Source of the DNA: Phocaeicola_A sp036804505
GTDB taxonomy: Bacteria > Bacteroidota > Bacteroidia > Bacteroidales > Bacteroidaceae
NCBI GenBank assembly: GCA_036804505.1
Contig: DAIRSI010000006.1
Span: 1-64,000 of the forward strand
Reading direction: 5' to 3'
Length of the DNA: 64,000 nt
The stretch's first letter is position 1. Each line of letters begins with the position of its first letter. Positions 25,291 to 33,820 of the stretch are shown one piece after another. Under the pieces are notes generated by a model, which was given only the letters and a program-made list of their open reading frames with translations, searched no databases and was not told where the DNA came from. Position numbers and translations under genes: made by a program.

Positions 25291-26322
25291 ATGAATGAGG
25301 ATTTCGATATACGGGAGCAGCAATTCAACAAAGAAAGTGATTTCGACAATGCCTTAAGACCTCTTCGGTTCGAAGACTTCAAAGGACAAGAAAAAGTCGT
25401 TGAAAATTTACGTATTTTTGTAAAAGCTGCAAGTTTGCGAGGAGAATCCTTGGATCATACCCTCCTTCACGGACCTCCCGGATTAGGAAAGACCACCCTT
25501 AGCAATATCATAGCCAATGAATTGGGAGTCGGATTCAAAATCACATCAGGTCCGGTACTTGACAAGCCGGGCGACTTGGCCGGTCTGTTAACTTCCCTTG
25601 AGCCCAATGATGTTCTTTTCATCGATGAAATTCATCGACTAAGTCCCGTTGTGGAAGAATACCTTTATTCGGCCATGGAAGACTTCCGAATTGATATCAT
25701 GATAGACAAAGGCCCTTCGGCCCGCAGCATACAATTGGACTTAAATCCATTCACATTGATTGGTGCCACTACTCGAAGCGGTATGCTGACAGCACCTTTG
25801 AGAGCACGATTCGGAATAAATCTTCATTTGGAATACTACGATGAGGATGTTCTCGCAAGCATCATCTGCCGTTCCGCCAATATACTCCATATAGCGTGTG
25901 ATGCCAAAGCTGCCGGTGAAATAGCTCGCCGAAGCCGCGGTACGCCGCGAATAGCCAATGCATTGCTCAGAAGAGTCCGTGACTTTGCCCAAGTGAAAGG
26001 TTCTGGAAAAATTGATACCGAAATCGCTCGATTTGCATTGGAAGCACTCAATATAGATAAATACGGTCTTGACGAGATAGACAATAAGATTCTTTGCACC
26101 ATTATAGACAAATTCAAGGGAGGTCCTGTAGGACTCTCGACAATTGCGACTGCCATCAGTGAAGATACCGGAACGATAGAAGAAGTCTATGAGCCGTTCC
26201 TCATCAAGGAAGGATTCATTAAAAGAACTCCGCGGGGACGTGAGGTCACAGAATTAGCTTATAAGCATTTGGGAAAGAATAAATACGACAGCAACCAGCA
26301 ACGGTCGCTTTTTGACAATTAA
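25291..26322 (+). CDS. ruvB: Holliday junction branch migration helicase RuvB
   Basis: RuvB is the AAA+ motor that moves Holliday junctions with RuvA. The 343-residue protein shows LRPLRFEDFKGQEK near the N-terminus, Walker A GPPGLGKTT (about 61-69), Walker B LFIDEIHRL, sensor GATTRSGML and the C-terminal winged helix with TPRGREVTELAYKHL. It starts 18 bases after the lipoprotein gene and is followed after 16 bases by a flippase gene. Confidence 0.97.
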   Translation: MNEDFDIREQQFNKESDFDNALRPLRFEDFKGQEKVVENLRIFVKAASLRGESLDHTLLHGPPGLGKTTLSNIIANELGVGFKITSGPVLDKPGDLAGLLTSLEPNDVLFIDEIHRLSPVVEEYLYSAMEDFRIDIMIDKGPSARSIQLDLNPFTLIGATTRSGMLTAPLRARFGINLHLEYYDEDVLASIICRSANILHIACDAKAAGEIARRSRGTPRIANALLRRVRDFAQVKGSGKIDTEIARFALEALNIDKYGLDEIDNKILCTIIDKFKGGPVGLSTIATAISEDTGTIEEVYEPFLIKEGFIKRTPRGREVTELAYKHLGKNKYDSNQQRSLFDN

Positions 26323-26338
26323 GTAAGAGACAGATAAA

Positions 26339-27856
26339 ATGACCAATCTGAAATCGTTAGCCAAAGACACGGCTATTTATGGGATGAGCAGTATTATCGG
26401 GCGATTCCTGAATTATTTGTTAGTACCGCTTTATACAGCAAAACTCAGTGCTGCATCAGGAGGATATGGAATCATTACAAACGTATATGCCTATACAGCC
26501 CTTTTATTGGTTCTGCTTACATACGGAATGGAAACGACATTCTTCCGCTATGCCAATAAAGAAGAGGAAAAGCCCATGCAGGTATATTCTACAACCCTCA
26601 TCATGGTGGGATTCACCTCCCTGCTGTTTATCGCCTGTGTACTTGGTTTCTTATCGCCGATTGCTTCATTTTTAGGGTATAGCCAGCACCCCGAATACAT
26701 TGGCATTATGGCCGTTTGCGTTGCCATCGATGCTTTTCAATGCATCCCTTTTGCGTACTTGAGATACAAGAAGAGACCCATCAAGTTTGCTTCACTGAAA
26801 ATTCTGTTCATTGTAATGAACATATTCCTGAATGTACTCTATTTTGTATGGCTCCCGGCCCTCTATAAGAGTTATCCGGATATTATCGGACACTTTTACA
26901 ATCCACAAGTAGGAGTAGGTTATGCATTCGGTCTTAATCTGGTATGTACAGCCAGCATCACTGTTTTCTTCTGGCCGGAACTTACAGGATTCAAATATGT
27001 ATTCGACAAACAATTGATGAAAAGAATGCTCAGCTACAGCTGGCCCATTCTCGTCCTCGGTATAGCCGGCATCCTAAACCAAACCATTGATAAGATTATT
27101 TTTCCGTTAGTCTATCAAGGTGATCCCACAGGACTCAACAGCGCCCAGGGACAATTAGGAATATATGGTGCATGTGTGAAAGTCGCTATGATTATGGCTA
27201 TGATTACTCAGGCATTCAGATATGCTTACGAGCCGTTCGTCTTCGGTAAAAGCAAGGATAAAGACAGTAAGCAGACTTACGCCGTAGCCATGAAATACTT
27301 TGTTATCTTCACCCTTTTTGCATTTTTGATTGTAATGTTCTACATAGACCTGCTAAAAATAGTGATTATCCGCGACCCGGATTATTGGGTAGGCCTACGA
27401 GTAGTACCTATTGTCATGGCTGCTGAAATCATGATGGGTATCTATTTCAATCTTTCTTTCTGGTACAAACTTATCGACAAAACCATTTGGGGAGCATGGT
27501 TCTCCGGAGCTGGCTGTCTGGTATTGATTACCATCAATCTTTTGTTCATTCCGCGTTTCAGCTATATGGCATGCGCATGGGCAGGATTTGCGGGTTATGC
27601 CACAGCAATGCTTCTATCATATTTCGTCGGTCAGAAAAAATTTCCAATTCATTATGATTTGGCAGGCATTGGGAAATATATCTTATTGGCCGGAATTCTA
27701 TATGCCTTATCCTGCAACGTTCCTAACTGGGGTTTAGCAGTTAGACTAGGCATTAATACTATCCTTCTGTTTGTATTCATGGCCTACATCATAAAAAAAG
27801 ACTTTCCATTGAGTCAGATACCTGTTATCGGACGATATTTCAACAAAAGAAAATAA
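26339..27856 (+). CDS. Polysaccharide flippase (MOP/Wzx superfamily)
   Basis: A 505-residue inner-membrane protein with about 14 hydrophobic helices. The N-terminal LAKDTAIYGMSSIIGRFLNYLL is the typical start of Bacteroidetes oligosaccharide flippases. The family moves lipid-linked sugars across the inner membrane. It lies between ruvB and an S46 peptidase with short gaps (16 and 8 bases), so the three are likely in one transcript; no glycosyltransferases are near, so its glycan is unknown. Confidence 0.85.
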   Translation: MTNLKSLAKDTAIYGMSSIIGRFLNYLLVPLYTAKLSAASGGYGIITNVYAYTALLLVLLTYGMETTFFRYANKEEEKPMQVYSTTLIMVGFTSLLFIACVLGFLSPIASFLGYSQHPEYIGIMAVCVAIDAFQCIPFAYLRYKKRPIKFASLKILFIVMNIFLNVLYFVWLPALYKSYPDIIGHFYNPQVGVGYAFGLNLVCTASITVFFWPELTGFKYVFDKQLMKRMLSYSWPILVLGIAGILNQTIDKIIFPLVYQGDPTGLNSAQGQLGIYGACVKVAMIMAMITQAFRYAYEPFVFGKSKDKDSKQTYAVAMKYFVIFTLFAFLIVMFYIDLLKIVIIRDPDYWVGLRVVPIVMAAEIMMGIYFNLSFWYKLIDKTIWGAWFSGAGCLVLITINLLFIPRFSYMACAWAGFAGYATAMLLSYFVGQKKFPIHYDLAGIGKYILLAGILYALSCNVPNWGLAVRLGINTILLFVFMAYIIKKDFPLSQIPVIGRYFNKRK

Positions 27857-27864
27857 ACTGTGCA

Positions 27865-30006
27865 ATGAAGAACAAACTGTTTTTACTTATCGCTCTGATA
27901 TTGACTCTCGGAAAAATTTCCGTCCATGCAGGAGAAGGAATGTGGATTTTAGGTAATTTGGATAAAAGAACAATCCTGCAAATGAAGGCATTAGGTCTTG
28001 AATTAACTTCCAAAGAGTTATACAATACGAATGGTAATTCTCTCAAGGATGCGGTTGTCAGTTTCGGAGGCTTTTGCACAGGAGTAGTCGTATCACCTGA
28101 CGGACTTGTTTTTACCAACCATCATTGCGGATTCGAAAGCATACAGTCACACAGCACTGTAAAAAATGATTATATTAAAAACGGCTTTTTTGCTGCCTCA
28201 CGTAAAGAAGAACTTCCCAATCCTGAATTGTACGTCAGTTTCCTTCTACGTACCGAAAACGTAACAAAAAAAGTCTTCTCTGCCGTCAAGGAAAAGATGA
28301 GTGAAACCGAACGTAAAAATGCCATTGATTCCATCTGTTCTTTGATAGAAAACAAGACAGTAAAAAAAGACTCTACGCTGACAGCCATTGTCTCCCCCTA
28401 TGCCGGCGGAAACGAATACTATTTGTCTATATATCGTGATTACAAAGATGTAAGACTCGTGTTTGCGCCTCCTTCTTCTATAGGCAAATTCGGAGGAGAG
28501 ACCGATAATTGGGTTTGGCCACGCCACACAGGTGATTTTTCCGTTTTCAGGATCTACGCAGGTAAAGACAATCTTCCTGCAGCATATTCGGAAGATAATG
28601 TGCCCTACCACCCTACCAAATATGCCCCTATTTCCTTGCAAGGATATCAGGAAGGTTCTTTCTGTATGACCATCGGTTATCCGGGAGAAACGGAACGCTT
28701 CCTTTCATCGTATGGCATTGAAGAAAGAATCCATACGTCAAATGAAGCAATGATACAAGTGCGTGCCATCAAACAAAGAATATGGAAAGAAGCCATGAAT
28801 GCCAATGACTCCATTCGGATTAAATATGCCGCTAAATACGATGAAAGCGCCAATTATTACAAAAACAGTATGGGAATGAACGAGTCCGTAAAGCGACTCG
28901 ACATTCTTAATCGTAAAAAAGAATTGGAGAACAAAGTTGTAAACTGGGCCAAGGCTGACCTGAAAAACAGGTCACAATACATTCATCTCTTCACTGATTT
29001 GGAACTCGCCTACAAAAACCGCTTCCCTGAAAAAAGAGCTTTTTCTTATTTGGCAGAATCTTTTGCTTATTCTTCTGACTTGCTTAAACTTGCGCTTACA
29101 CTGCTGAATACAGACTTTTCCAAGGAAAATTCCAATTTGGACAAGACCATGAAAGATATTGTAGATACCTATGCAAATACAGATATGGACTTGGACAAGA
29201 AAGTTTTCACTGCCATGTTGGATAATTACAAAAAAGAGGTTCCCGATTCAGCCTTTCAACCCGAATTCTATCGTACGATAAAAGAAAAATACCATAACGA
29301 CATCACTGAATTTGCAGACTCCATCTATAAGCGAACACAGATAAAGACGCCTAAGGAACTGATGACATTATTAAAGAATGATTCCACTCAAATCATATTT
29401 CAGGACCCGGCCATCTCTATGGCAGTCGATATTATGACAAAACTGTACGAGCTGCAAACTGCCAAAGGAGATGATTCATCAATCATCGAGCGCAATGAGC
29501 GCATGCTGACAGAAGCTGTTAAGGAAATGGAACAAGACCAACCCTTCTATTCAGATGCCAATAGTACCCAACGCTTGAGCTTTGGGAATATATGCAATTA
29601 CGAACCCAAGGATGGTATTCGATTCAACTATTTTACCACAACAAAAGGTATTCTTGAGAAGATGAATGAAAATAAAGACAACCGGGACTTCGAAATACCT
29701 CAAAAAGTCAAGGACATACTCCAGAATAAAGACTTCGGCAAATACGGCGATAGGAATGGTGATATGCATACATGTTTCATTTCTAATAATGATATAACGG
29801 GAGGAAATTCAGGTAGTCCTATGTTCAACGGCAAAGGTGAACTCTTAGGTCTGGCCTTCGACGGTAATTGGGAAGCAATGAGCAGTGATTTGTCTTTTGA
29901 ACCAAACCTCCAACGTTGCATCGGTGTGGATATCCGTTATGTGCTATACGTCATTGAAAAATTAAGCGGTAGCAACAGACTTACTGAAGAGGTTACAATG
30001 CACTAA
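27865..30006 (+). CDS. S46-family dipeptidyl-peptidase, DPP7-like
   Basis: A periplasmic serine exopeptidase that removes dipeptides from protein fragments. A signal peptide precedes the mature GEGMWILGNLD start typical of the family (about residue 23). The catalytic His lies in TNHHCG (84-89) and the nucleophile is Ser649 in GGNSGSP. Eighteen residues on, in LAFDGNWEAMS, position 667 is Gly; the equivalent site is Arg in the Asp/Glu-specific DPP11 and Gly in DPP7, so preference for hydrophobic P1 residues is predicted. At 713 residues it is full-length. Confidence 0.93.
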   Translation: MKNKLFLLIALILTLGKISVHAGEGMWILGNLDKRTILQMKALGLELTSKELYNTNGNSLKDAVVSFGGFCTGVVVSPDGLVFTNHHCGFESIQSHSTVKNDYIKNGFFAASRKEELPNPELYVSFLLRTENVTKKVFSAVKEKMSETERKNAIDSICSLIENKTVKKDSTLTAIVSPYAGGNEYYLSIYRDYKDVRLVFAPPSSIGKFGGETDNWVWPRHTGDFSVFRIYAGKDNLPAAYSEDNVPYHPTKYAPISLQGYQEGSFCMTIGYPGETERFLSSYGIEERIHTSNEAMIQVRAIKQRIWKEAMNANDSIRIKYAAKYDESANYYKNSMGMNESVKRLDILNRKKELENKVVNWAKADLKNRSQYIHLFTDLELAYKNRFPEKRAFSYLAESFAYSSDLLKLALTLLNTDFSKENSNLDKTMKDIVDTYANTDMDLDKKVFTAMLDNYKKEVPDSAFQPEFYRTIKEKYHNDITEFADSIYKRTQIKTPKELMTLLKNDSTQIIFQDPAISMAVDIMTKLYELQTAKGDDSSIIERNERMLTEAVKEMEQDQPFYSDANSTQRLSFGNICNYEPKDGIRFNYFTTTKGILEKMNENKDNRDFEIPQKVKDILQNKDFGKYGDRNGDMHTCFISNNDITGGNSGSPMFNGKGELLGLAFDGNWEAMSSDLSFEPNLQRCIGVDIRYVLYVIEKLSGSNRLTEEVTMH

Positions 30007-30065
30007 TACTCAGTTTCCTCCAAATCTACACAAGATGGAAAGAAGTCTATTTTATGTTAAATGAC

Positions 30066-30097
30066 TTTGTATTAATTAATGTAGGATAGTATATTTG
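30066..30097 (+). promoter_or_regulatory. Consensus Bacteroides promoter
   Basis: TTTG at 30066-30069, a 20-base spacer, and TATATTTG at 30090-30097. It should start transcription near 30101, upstream of the FMN-binding protein gene. Confidence 0.8.
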
Positions 30098-30131
30098 CAC
30101 ATTCAAAATGATTTTTAAAGAAAGAATAAAA

Positions 30132-30491
30132 ATGAGATGGAATTTAGGTAAACACAAGAGAATCATCACCGGCACACTGATGATGAGCTGTCTTTGCATA
30201 TTGTTATGCAGCGCTACAAAAGTGAAATGGGGAAATGGAGTCTGGGAAGGTGAAGGAAAAGGTTTTCAAGGTCCAGTTCACGTAGCGGTAACAGTCAAAA
30301 AACATGCTATTACCAAAATAAAAATCGTTGATTCTAAAGACGATCAGCCTTATTTTGGAAAAGCGATTAAAATAATTCCTGAAATAATTAAAAGCCAAAG
30401 TACAGATGTTGATGGCATCACGGGTGCCACATTCAGTTCAAAAGGAATTAAAAAAGCGGTTGCTGACGCTTTGAAGAAAGCGGAGAAATAA
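30132..30491 (+). CDS. Exported FMN-binding domain protein
   Basis: The protein has a basic N-terminus and a hydrophobic segment (signal peptide or anchor), then a single FMN_bind domain of about 85 residues ending in DVDGITGATFSSKGIKKAV. The DGITGATxSS stretch is the flavinylation motif seen in RnfG/NqrC-type proteins, where the hydroxyl residue after GATx accepts FMN from ApbE outside the cytoplasm. The frame extends to an ATG at 30108, but that would leave almost no leader after the promoter, so I prefer the Met at 30132. A likely extracytoplasmic electron carrier; no partner reductase or apbE is nearby. Confidence 0.8.
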   Translation: MRWNLGKHKRIITGTLMMSCLCILLCSATKVKWGNGVWEGEGKGFQGPVHVAVTVKKHAITKIKIVDSKDDQPYFGKAIKIIPEIIKSQSTDVDGITGATFSSKGIKKAVADALKKAEK

Positions 30492-30510
30492 TAACATGAC
30501 AGGCAAATAA

Positions 30511-30547
30511 AAAGAAACCGGACAAATACTTGCCCGGTTTCTTTTTT
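30511..30547. terminator. Bidirectional rho-independent terminator
   Basis: AAAGAAACCGG at 30511-30521 pairs with CCGGTTTCTTT at 30534-30544, with T runs on both strands. It separates the convergent FMN-binding gene and GH3 gene. Confidence 0.88.
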
Positions 30548-30551
30548 GTAA

Positions 30552-32903
30552 TTATTTTAAAGTGAGTTTGTCTAATTGTTTGTCAGGAGCCATTACATTA
30601 TGGCATGCTACCTTATTTTTGGAAACCTTGAAAGGCACAGTCAGTTTGATTTCATCGACAGAGGTCCCGAATTTCGCCTGATAAGTTCCCGCATCAGTAA
30701 CCCATGCTTGCTGAGCTTCATCATAAGAAGCCAAGTCATAGTTAGAAAAAGATAGCTTCAGTGTCTGCATCTCTCCAGGTTGCAATTCTTTTGTCTTGGC
30801 AAAAGCCTTCAATTCACAAACCGGTTTTTCGAGAGCTCCTTTTGGAGCAGTCACATAAAGCTCTATCACCTCTTTGCCAACCGTACTGCCTGTATTCTTT
30901 ACCGTTACCGTTGCGATAAAATTCTTTCCGCTTCCGGATATTTTTGCCTTCAAATAATCGAAAGCCGTATATGACAAACCATAACCAAATGGATAGGATA
31001 CAGCTTTATTGGCACTTTCAAAATAACGATAACCTACATAAATACCCTCATTGTAAAGTGTGGTACCTACATTCGGCATGACATCCTTTTCCGCCTGTTT
31101 CATCGTCCAGTCATTCTCGAAACTATAATTCGTAGGGAAATTGGCTGAAGAAGGATGATCGGCAAAATGAACAGGGAATGTCATCGGAAGTTTTCCTGAT
31201 GGATAAGCCGTACCTTTCAGAACGTCTGCTACAGAATTACCACCTTCCTGACCGGGCTGCCAGACTAATAAAATGGCGTCCGGTTGTGCTTTCCAAGAAG
31301 CTGTTTCTATCACACCGCCGATATTCAAGATGACAATCACTTTCTTATTGACTGCATGAAAAGCGTCACAAGTCCTCTTTATCATGTTTTGCTCTTGCTC
31401 CGTGAGATTGAAGTCACCATCTACCACCCGATCTGCTCCTTCACCTGAAATACGCCCGATAGTAATGACTGCGATATCCTCCTGAGCTGCCATTTTCTTA
31501 TACAACTTATCTGACAAATCAGGTTCTGTTATGCATGGCTTGCAATAAAAATCTAAATCTGCAAGTTTCCCTAATTCTACATTACGTGCTGCAACACCGA
31601 ATGTTGCATACTTCGTATAAAGATCGGTAAGCTTTGGATTCAATTCATAACCTGCGTTTGTCAATCCATCCTTCAAATCCACCACATAGGCTTTGTTCAC
31701 ATCGCCAGATCCGCCTCCTCCTGCAATGAAACTATATGAAGTAACACCAAACAAAGCCACTTTCTTGACTGATGCCATAGGTAAGGTTTGTCCCTCGTTC
31801 TTCAACAGCACCATTCCTTCCGTCGCGGATTTACGGGTCACTAGTGCATGGGCTTTCAAATCAGGTTGGTTCGAAAACTTATAGCCCTTAAAATGCGGTG
31901 TCTTGACAATATATTCCAAAATCCGTTTTGCACAAAGATTTACATCACTTTCTGCCAATTCGCCACCCTTCACCTTGGAAATGATTTCATCTATCTGTGC
32001 CTTTCTACCCGGCATCATCAAATCATTTCCGGCATGTACTTGAGCCTTTGTATTGCGGGTATCCGTCCAGTCTGTCATTACAATTCCCTTGAATCCCCAT
32101 TCGTCACGCAAAATTGTTGTTAGTAAATCACGGTTCTCCTGAGTAAAAGGACCATTCAGTCTGTTATAAGATGACATTATGGTCCATGGATTTGCTTCGC
32201 GCACTGCTATCTCAAAGCCTTTCAAGTATATTTCACGAAGGGCGCGCTGGCTGATTACAGCATCATCTCCTATTCGGTTGCTTTCCTGGTTATTGGCTGC
32301 AAAGTGTTTTACACTTACTCCAACCCCGTTGCTTTGAACTCCTTTGACATAGGCTGCCGATATTTTTCCTGCCAGAACAGGATCCTCAGAAAAATATTCA
32401 AAGTTACGGCCGCAAAGCGGATTCCGATGAATGTTCATTCCCGGAGCAAGAAGGACGTCAATGCCATATTCCAAAACTTCATTACCTATGGCAGCTCCTA
32501 CATGATGGACCAAATCCGTGTTCCAGGAAGAAGCCAGACATGTACCAACCGGAAAACCCGTGCAATAATAGGTATGACTATCCCCTTTGCGCTTAGGCTG
32601 GATTCTCACTCCGGCCGGACCATCGGAAAGGACTGTACGAGGAATCCCCAAACGGGCAATCGGCGTTGTTTGTCCTGCGGCTCCAGACACCAATTCATTA
32701 GTATTCTGTGACGCTGCAGAAGGCAAGCCGAAATAAGCATTGTCTTGAAGGAATCCTACCAGCAAGGCTGCTTTTTCTTCCAATGTCATCGCCTTGATTA
32801 TGGCATCTGTATTATTTGACTGCAACTTTGGTTGCGCACTTATCGTGGCTGATAGGAACAAAAATCCAGCCAACAGCATAAGAGAAATCTCTTTTTTTCT
32901 CAT
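30552..32903 (-). CDS. GH3-family beta-glucosidase-like enzyme
   Basis: A glycoside hydrolase that removes terminal beta-linked sugars, most likely in the periplasm (signal peptide to about residue 23, ISA then QPK). Domains: the GH3 TIM-barrel with LSDGPAGVRI, KHFAANNQE and the nucleophile Asp278 in VMTDW; the alpha/beta sandwich domain; and a C-terminal fibronectin-III-like domain (about 660-770). The 783-residue size is usual for Bacteroides GH3 enzymes. It stands alone, without susC/susD, and its sugar specificity (glucose, xylose or other) cannot be read. Confidence 0.92.
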   Translation of the reverse strand: MRKKEISLMLLAGFLFLSATISAQPKLQSNNTDAIIKAMTLEEKAALLVGFLQDNAYFGLPSAASQNTNELVSGAAGQTTPIARLGIPRTVLSDGPAGVRIQPKRKGDSHTYYCTGFPVGTCLASSWNTDLVHHVGAAIGNEVLEYGIDVLLAPGMNIHRNPLCGRNFEYFSEDPVLAGKISAAYVKGVQSNGVGVSVKHFAANNQESNRIGDDAVISQRALREIYLKGFEIAVREANPWTIMSSYNRLNGPFTQENRDLLTTILRDEWGFKGIVMTDWTDTRNTKAQVHAGNDLMMPGRKAQIDEIISKVKGGELAESDVNLCAKRILEYIVKTPHFKGYKFSNQPDLKAHALVTRKSATEGMVLLKNEGQTLPMASVKKVALFGVTSYSFIAGGGGSGDVNKAYVVDLKDGLTNAGYELNPKLTDLYTKYATFGVAARNVELGKLADLDFYCKPCITEPDLSDKLYKKMAAQEDIAVITIGRISGEGADRVVDGDFNLTEQEQNMIKRTCDAFHAVNKKVIVILNIGGVIETASWKAQPDAILLVWQPGQEGGNSVADVLKGTAYPSGKLPMTFPVHFADHPSSANFPTNYSFENDWTMKQAEKDVMPNVGTTLYNEGIYVGYRYFESANKAVSYPFGYGLSYTAFDYLKAKISGSGKNFIATVTVKNTGSTVGKEVIELYVTAPKGALEKPVCELKAFAKTKELQPGEMQTLKLSFSNYDLASYDEAQQAWVTDAGTYQAKFGTSVDEIKLTVPFKVSKNKVACHNVMAPDKQLDKLTLK

Positions 32904-32973
32904 AGTGATTAATTTAAAAGATTAAGTCAAGCGAAATTAAACAATACTCTTGAATGTTGCAACTTAATTTATA

Positions 32974-33010
32974 AAAAAATTCCGACGCCTGAATGGTGCC
33001 GGAATTTTTT
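32974..33010 (-). terminator. Terminator of the frdCAB operon
   Basis: AAAAAATTCCG at 32974-32984 pairs with CGGAATTTTTT at 33000-33010. Read on the minus strand it follows the frdB stop by about 22 bases and ends in a T run. Confidence 0.82.
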
Positions 33011-33032
33011 AAATTTATAATATCTATAAAGA

Positions 33033-33788
33033 TCAATCTTTCAGCTTAGCCGAAATATATTCACGATTCAGACGAGCTATGTTGCTTATCGAAACGCATT
33101 TCGGACATTCGGCTTCACAAGCGCGAGTATTGGTACAGTTACCGAATCCCAATTCATCCATTTTGGAGAGCATGGCTTTAGCACGACGGGCTGCCTCTAC
33201 CTTACCTTGAGGAAGAAGAGCCAGCTGACTTACTTTAGCCGATACAAACAACATAGCCGATCCATTCTTGCAGGCAGCAACGCAAGCGCCACAGCCGATG
33301 CAGGATGCAGCATCCATAGCCTCATCAGCATCTTTCTTAGGAATCAAAACATTATTGGCATCTTCAGCAGAACCTGTACGTACACTAACGTAACCTCCAG
33401 CCTGCATGATCTTGTCAAATGCACCACGGTCAACCATCAAATCCTTGAGAACCGGGAATGCGGCCGAACGCCATGGTTCAACAGTGATAGTCTCGCCATC
33501 ATGAAAACGACGCATATACATCTGACAGGTTGTAGCACTTGTTGCAGGTCCGTGTGGATGACCATTGATATATAACGAACACATACCACAGATACCTTCG
33601 CGACAGTCATGGTCGAATACGACAGGCTCTTTGCCCTCTTCAATAAGCTGTTCGTTCAGAATATCCAACATTTCCAGAAAAGAAGTATCACCAGGGATAT
33701 CCTTCATCTGGAACGTATCGAAATGACCTTTTTCTTTAGGTCCGTTCTGACGCCAAATCTTCAGCGTAAAACTTATATTTTTATCCAT
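33033..33788 (-). CDS. frdB: Fumarate reductase/succinate dehydrogenase iron-sulfur subunit
   Basis: The electron-transfer subunit linking the flavoprotein to the membrane quinone site. A 2Fe-2S cluster motif lies in HDCREGICGMCSL with a further Cys in SATTC; the C-terminal part has CIGCGACVAAC and CTNTRACEAECPKC for the 4Fe-4S and 3Fe-4S clusters. Length 251. In Bacteroides this enzyme runs as fumarate reductase in the anaerobic path to succinate and propionate. Last gene of frdCAB. Confidence 0.95.
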   Translation of the reverse strand: MDKNISFTLKIWRQNGPKEKGHFDTFQMKDIPGDTSFLEMLDILNEQLIEEGKEPVVFDHDCREGICGMCSLYINGHPHGPATSATTCQMYMRRFHDGETITVEPWRSAAFPVLKDLMVDRGAFDKIMQAGGYVSVRTGSAEDANNVLIPKKDADEAMDAASCIGCGACVAACKNGSAMLFVSAKVSQLALLPQGKVEAARRAKAMLSKMDELGFGNCTNTRACEAECPKCVSISNIARLNREYISAKLKD

Positions 33789-33820
33789 TTTCGTAATTCT
33801 TTAATTGTTTAACTTCACGA

